Source of the DNA: Chryseobacterium contaminans
GTDB lineage: Bacteria; Bacteroidota; Bacteroidia; Flavobacteriales; Weeksellaceae
DNA length: 36,887 bases
Reading direction: 5' to 3'
Assembly (NCBI RefSeq): GCF_001684955.1
Contig: NZ_MAYF01000190.1
Location: 1-36,887, forward strand
Each line of letters begins with the position of its first letter. Position 1 is the first letter of the stretch. Positions 33,035 to 36,887 of the stretch are shown here, piece after piece. The position numbers and the translations under genes were made by a program. The notes beneath the pieces are model-generated. The model saw only the letters and a program-made list of their open reading frames with translations, was not told where the DNA came from and ran no database searches.

Positions 33035-33940
33035 ATGATAAATAAAAAAACATTCACCATTTTACTGCTAATATTATTAAACAATATTTTAAGCTGTAAA
33101 CAAAATTCGGATAAAGGGCTGTCTAGTATTGCTAAACAGGAAAAAGAGGCAATAAACACACAAAAATTGACATGTCAAGAAATAGTAGAGAAAATAGTAA
33201 AATCCAGTGATTTAAATCTTAAAGACTATAAAAATTATTTTATTGATATAGATAAAATCGAAAGTGATAGTATTTCAATTCATGTTTATTTTGAAAATAA
33301 CCTTTCTGATGATCCTAAACAAAAACAAATTGTTGAAAGTACAATCGCTTGGCTATTGCTACTTCCTAATGAGCAAACTTTGTATAATGTAACTGTAGAT
33401 CCAGAGAAACCAGTAGAATTAAAGTTTGATAAAAAAATATTAACTTATAATGATATTTTTAGAACATGTGAAATATCAAAAGATAATATCCATCTCAAAG
33501 GTGATATAAAGTATAAAACAGCTATTCTACCATTTAATTTTAAAGACTTTTATGCCGCTTGTGTTTATCCTTCTGATGAAAAAAAATGTAATGAAAATTA
33601 TCCCAAATATGATTATGATAAAAAAAGTGAATTATTTAAAATTATTGGAAATAAATTTCACTTTTCAGAATATACTTATTTACCAATAATAAATGATTTT
33701 AAACCAGTTATATTGTACGATAATACATCAGATATTGAGAGCTACTATTTAATTGTTATTAAAAATGGAAAAATAATATCCAATTTATTAATAGCAAGAA
33801 TGGATGGCGAAAGTATTCAAGACTTTAATATCACAAAAGAATATGCAATTATATTATATAAAGCAAAGAATTCAAACGATCCTAAAAAAGAAATAGGAAG
33901 GTATAAAATATTAGATAATGGGAATATTATAAAACTATAG
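33035..33940 (+). CDS. lipoprotein, candidate immunity protein A
   Basis: Encodes 301 residues. The signal ends in a lipobox (NNILSC, Cys21), so the mature protein is lipid-anchored and faces the periplasm or surface. The rest is Lys/Asp-rich and not a family I can name. It begins one base after the effector stop, the position expected for an immunity gene. It shares pattern with the lipoprotein at 34766: an N-terminal C(Q/Y)-E/D-I/Y...SS(D/N) stretch, PVELKFD against PVQLKYE, and LPIINDFKPVIL against LPPINDNVKPVIL. Immunity to a wall-degrading effector acting in the periplasm is plausible but inferred. Base composition is strongly AT-rich. Confidence 0.7.
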   Translation: MINKKTFTILLLILLNNILSCKQNSDKGLSSIAKQEKEAINTQKLTCQEIVEKIVKSSDLNLKDYKNYFIDIDKIESDSISIHVYFENNLSDDPKQKQIVESTIAWLLLLPNEQTLYNVTVDPEKPVELKFDKKILTYNDIFRTCEISKDNIHLKGDIKYKTAILPFNFKDFYAACVYPSDEKKCNENYPKYDYDKKSELFKIIGNKFHFSEYTYLPIINDFKPVILYDNTSDIESYYLIVIKNGKIISNLLIARMDGESIQDFNITKEYAIILYKAKNSNDPKKEIGRYKILDNGNIIKL

Positions 33941-33960
33941 AATATCAATAATTAAGATAG

Positions 33961-34117
33961 ATCTTTGAGAATTATGCCGCTCCTTATATTATTTCCAAAA
34001 AATGCAAACAAATAGAATATTTAATTTAGTTTTAATCATCCCGCTTTTTATGGTTGGATTTAAAAAGAATATAATAAACCTGTTTAAACTTATTTACATA
34101 AAAAAATAAACAGGTTT
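33961..34117 (+). other. degenerate spacer with possible gene remnants and hairpin
   Basis: Between two lipoprotein genes lie short coding-like scraps: a frame reading ENYAAPYIISKKCKQIEYLI (about 33967-34029) with no start, and a 35-codon frame (34002-34109) that opens like a signal peptide. The hairpin AAACCTGTTTA (34076-34086) with TAAACAGGTTT (34107-34117) may end the upstream transcript. I read this as decayed DNA from past cassette exchange, with low certainty. Confidence 0.3.
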
Positions 34118-34128
34118 AATAAAAGAAA

Positions 34129-34761
34129 ATGTAACAGATAAGTTTATTATTGTTGCTGATTTTCGGCTTTACTAGCTGCCAAAAAACAAATTGATAATTA
34201 ATATTGCTGAAGCTAAATATGAAACAATAAGCTTTTCAGATAAATATGATGTACTTCCAAAATTAAATATTCAAGAAATTAGCGAAGATGCTTTTAATAA
34301 ATTAAAAATTACTAGAAATTCATTTCAACAAACTCCTATAAAAAAGGATAAAGGAAATTATTTTCTTGACATTAATAATAAAATACTTCAACTTAAGGGG
34401 GAAAATGATAATAAAACAGAAAAAAAACAGGGGGGAATTTGGTATAATTACTTGGGATTTTATCCATCCTTAGATATGTATGCTGTTTCAGCTAATTCAG
34501 TCAGTGAAGGAATAGACTTTAGTGATTTTGAATTAATCAATAAATCAAATGGAAAAATAGTTAAAGTAGTTTCACCTGGTGATGATAAAATAGAAACCCC
34601 TGTACTATCACCTCAGATTAATTATTTAGCCTATTTTCATAATCAAATATATGATAATAACAGCTTTTTGGGATATTAAAATTGATTCAAATAAAAATTT
34701 AAGAGAATACAAAAGTCTTATCTTAGAAAATTTTGTAAATGAATTTGAAAAAAATAAATGA
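34129..34761 (+). pseudogene. broken lipoprotein gene
   Basis: A lipoprotein gene that seems inactivated three times. The ATG at 34129 is followed at once by TAA, and then by an open stretch reading QISLLLLLIFGFTSCQKTN, a clear lipoprotein signal; an AAA-to-TAA change at codon 2 would explain it. The frame then shifts near 34180-34190, at a run of A, into a 160-residue frame (34191-34679; GGIWYNYLGFYPSLDMYAVS). Near 34650 it shifts back to the first frame, which continues DIKIDSNKNLREYKSLILEN to a stop at 34761. Function unknown; it may be an old immunity-linked gene. Sequencing errors in A-runs are an alternative for the shifts but not for the stop. Confidence 0.65.
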
Positions 34762-34765
34762 ATTT

Positions 34766-35653
34766 ATGAGAACTAAAAGAGTACTGAATTTTTTGTTTAT
34801 CTTATTTCTCTTTTCCTGCAAAGGGGAATCTTTTGAAAAAAGAAATACTGATAATGGTAAAATTAATGAAAAAATAAGCAATGAAATAAAAGGCATCCCC
34901 GATCAGGTTTCGGTAGATTGTTATGATTATTTGACGGAACTTGTAAGAAGTAGTAATTTCCCTTTTTCTGAATGGAAAATAAATAGAGATAAAGTTAATT
35001 TACTGATTGATGAAGACAATATAAACATTGTTTCCTGTAAATTATTTTATGATACAGATGGTACAGGTACCATTGGATGGATAGAATACCATAAAAAAGA
35101 AGGTAAATTATTCAATACTTCAGCAAATTTGGAGGCCCCTGTTCAATTAAAATATGAACAAAAATGGAAAAATCTATTTGACGTATGTTTATCTAATAAT
35201 ATAAAAGACACTACTGAAAATAGAAATTTAGAAAAAATATATAATGAATGCAATGAGTTGCCATTACCAAATAATTATAGTTATGATGCTATAATTGAAG
35301 AGAAAGGATTTAGAAATCTAGATAAAGAATATTATAGTTTATTTCCTCTTAAATATCAAGATAATTATAAAATAGCAAAACTTCCTCCAATTAATGATAA
35401 TGTTAAACCTGTTATTCTAATAACCTATAATAATTCTGGTCAGTCTTCATGGTATCTATTTATTTTGAATAAAAACTTTATTGTAACTTCAAATATCATT
35501 TTATACACTAGTGAAGAATTAAGTAATGGAAAATCCAATACGACTATTTACAATATTTCTAAAGACTATAAAATAAGTATAACTAAATCTTCAAACTCTA
35601 AAATAATTAGTAGCAAAGAATTTACTATATCAAAGGATGGATTAATAAAATAA
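34766..35653 (+). CDS. lipoprotein, candidate immunity protein B (paralogue of A)
   Basis: Encodes 295 residues from the ATG at 34766, chosen over 34739 because it gives a compact lipoprotein signal (MRTKRVLNFLFILFLFSC, Cys18) and does not overlap the broken gene before it. The body resembles the lipoprotein at 33035 along its length, most clearly near PVQLKYEQKWKNLFDVC and LPPINDNVKPVILITYNN, and in the C-terminal NISKDYKISI. It is therefore a diverged copy in the same cluster, as expected when immunity genes are collected against related effectors. No effector lies directly before it. Confidence 0.7.
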   Translation: MRTKRVLNFLFILFLFSCKGESFEKRNTDNGKINEKISNEIKGIPDQVSVDCYDYLTELVRSSNFPFSEWKINRDKVNLLIDEDNINIVSCKLFYDTDGTGTIGWIEYHKKEGKLFNTSANLEAPVQLKYEQKWKNLFDVCLSNNIKDTTENRNLEKIYNECNELPLPNNYSYDAIIEEKGFRNLDKEYYSLFPLKYQDNYKIAKLPPINDNVKPVILITYNNSGQSSWYLFILNKNFIVTSNIILYTSEELSNGKSNTTIYNISKDYKISITKSSNSKIISSKEFTISKDGLIK

Positions 35654-35719
35654 CCCGAGTTTTGGTTAAGTACATTACTATCATGTAAAAATGATTAGCA
35701 GAAAAAGACTGTAGACAAG

Positions 35720-36805
35720 ATGCGGATTATCAAAATATTCTTTTTTTTATTTAGTTTTTTATTTTGTTTCACAAGCTGTGATGGACAAAAATCAAAAAAC
35801 AGCACATGCTCTGTTGATAATGCTATAAAGACCATCAATTCATTACCTGAAGTTCAAAAACAGAGTAGATTTGTGGATTCTTTATCAAAGAACAAACAAC
35901 ATTTATCGTTTATGACAGACACGATAAAATATAATAATAAACAATATTACAGAATTAAAACAGGTTTCAGTGGTCAATTTCATTGGGAAACCTATACTAT
36001 TTTTTACGTTGATAAAAATAATTGTAAAAATGTAATGGTTGATGAGACAATCTCAGGTGACATTATCACATTAGAGAAATGGAGAAGTTTAAATAAAATG
36101 ACTACATTAAATAAGCCAGCAGATAATATAGAGTTTTCAGATCTCTTTAATGAAGGGACAGTAATAAAATTTACTCCTAAGGATCTAGATAAAAAAGATA
36201 TAGAAATTCAAAATTTTAAACAAAAACTTGAATTATACGAGAATGAGAATTCTTTAATAGAAGATTTTGACAATAAGAATTTATCACATTTGATTAATAA
36301 TGAAACTTTTTTTGATGTACAGTATTATATTGATAGTAGTTGGTTACAATATTTTATTACTAAATATAAAGTTGATGTTTCAAAATTAAATGATTTAATG
36401 AATCTTTCTATACATCAAGAAGACTTTAGTGCAGTTAAATTGCTTGCTGATAATGGTTATATTATTTCAAAAAAAGATTTGAATATTCTAATTGATGCAG
36501 AAAATAATATAAAAGAGAAGGTACAAGAAAATAAATCAGATGGATATGAGAGTTATATTATTTCAAATTCTAAAATAAACCAAATTGCACAATATTTAAA
36601 AGAAAAATATTCTCTAAACAAAATTGCTGACCCGGACGGCTATACCAATTTAAGAAAAGATAAAAATACTTCCTCAGAGGTTCTACAAAAAGTAACATCG
36701 GGAGAACGTATTGAGGTTTTGGATAATACTGGAGATTGGTTTCTTGTAAAAACTAAAGAAGGAAAAGAAGGATATATTCATAAAAGCAGGATAAAGTCAA
36801 AATAA
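35720..36805 (+). CDS. lipoprotein with C-terminal SH3b domain
   Basis: Encodes 361 residues. The lipobox is CFTSC near residue 20, so the mature protein is lipid-anchored. The last 55 residues (about 305-361; DGYTNLRKDKNTSSEVLQKV, then GDWFLVKTKEGKEGYIHKS) form a bacterial SH3 domain, which often binds cell-wall peptides. The middle (about 175-270) is helical and has SAVKLLADNGYIISKKDLN, reminiscent of ankyrin-type helical repeats. A wall-binding, periplasm-facing protein next to a wall-lytic effector could protect the wall or be an unrelated neighbour. It is not similar to the two other lipoproteins beyond the signal. Confidence 0.72.
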   Translation: MRIIKIFFFLFSFLFCFTSCDGQKSKNSTCSVDNAIKTINSLPEVQKQSRFVDSLSKNKQHLSFMTDTIKYNNKQYYRIKTGFSGQFHWETYTIFYVDKNNCKNVMVDETISGDIITLEKWRSLNKMTTLNKPADNIEFSDLFNEGTVIKFTPKDLDKKDIEIQNFKQKLELYENENSLIEDFDNKNLSHLINNETFFDVQYYIDSSWLQYFITKYKVDVSKLNDLMNLSIHQEDFSAVKLLADNGYIISKKDLNILIDAENNIKEKVQENKSDGYESYIISNSKINQIAQYLKEKYSLNKIADPDGYTNLRKDKNTSSEVLQKVTSGERIEVLDNTGDWFLVKTKEGKEGYIHKSRIKSK

Positions 36806-36829
36806 TGTATTAGTAATAAACTATTGGTT

Positions 36830-36887
36830 ATGAAATATTTAATCGGCTTATTAATTTGTTTTTTTTCAATATTTAGCTGCCAAAAGA
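36830..36887 (+). CDS. start of another lipoprotein gene, cut by the window end
   Basis: Nineteen codons are present, reading MKYLIGLLICFFSIFSCQK, a complete lipoprotein signal with the lipobox FSC at residue 17. It follows the SH3b lipoprotein by 24 bases on the same strand, so the lipoprotein run continues past the window. The signal is similar in style to that of the broken gene at 34129. Confidence 0.6.
   Translation, partial: MKYLIGLLICFFSIFSCQK

Overview
The window looks like chromosomal DNA from a flavobacterium, most probably Chryseobacterium or a close relative in the Weeksellaceae. Reasons: low GC, A-rich translation start regions without a clear Shine-Dalgarno, Bacteroidetes-type -7 boxes (TAnnTTTG) before several genes, a rpsO/pnp neighbourhood, a Bacteroidetes-type TssD, a DUF4280 PAAR-like protein, and small peptides with a leader typical of this genus. 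The genus call is inference from protein character; no search was run.

Layout. 1-1.9 kb: a TIGR02117-like membrane-anchored protein, an SRPBCC protein and a 110-residue unknown. 1.96-7.6 kb: a complete RND efflux operon (lipoprotein adaptor, inner-membrane pump, outer-membrane lipoprotein channel). 7.8-12.3 kb: cold-shock-domain protein, SDR oxidoreductase, lgt, a VIT-family metal transporter and an orphan type VI secretion tube protein (TssD). 12.5-18.1 kb: tRNA-Leu(CAA), an MBL-fold hydrolase, a conserved protein of unknown function paired with a GAF/fRMsr-like protein, a cupin, a cytoplasmic BtuF-like protein and MgtE. 18.3-19.75 kb: an array of six tiny cysteine-rich peptide genes. 20-25.4 kb: a secreted unknown protein, rpsO, a FucP-type sugar transporter and pnp. 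25.7-28.5 kb: a TonB-dependent-receptor-like outer membrane protein co-transcribed with a MarR regulator. 28.7 kb to the end: an AT-rich accessory island with a LysM protein, a DUF4280 PAAR-like spike, an 885-residue modular protein with predicted peptidoglycan peptidase and lysozyme-like domains, and a run of small lipoproteins, one of them broken.

Two parts stand out. The first is the peptide array. All six genes lie on the minus strand and encode 47-57 residues. They share an MKNLKKxNRExAKQI-like leader ending in GG, GS or GA. After it comes a variable core with six cysteines spaced C-x5-C-x4-CC-x3-C-x4-C (one variant 6-4-0-4-7), the order seen in inhibitor-cystine-knot (knottin) toxins. 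The genes fall into four apparent transcription units. Duplicated upstream blocks precede at least three of them, and three hairpins follow. No processing or export gene is in the window.

The second is the island at the right end. It reads as a type VI secretion cargo module: adaptor, spike, a wall-degrading effector with two predicted catalytic domains, then paralogous periplasm-facing lipoproteins that are plausible immunity proteins, with gene decay between them. The lone tssD gene 17 kb upstream would supply tube subunits, but the rest of the secretion apparatus is not in this window.
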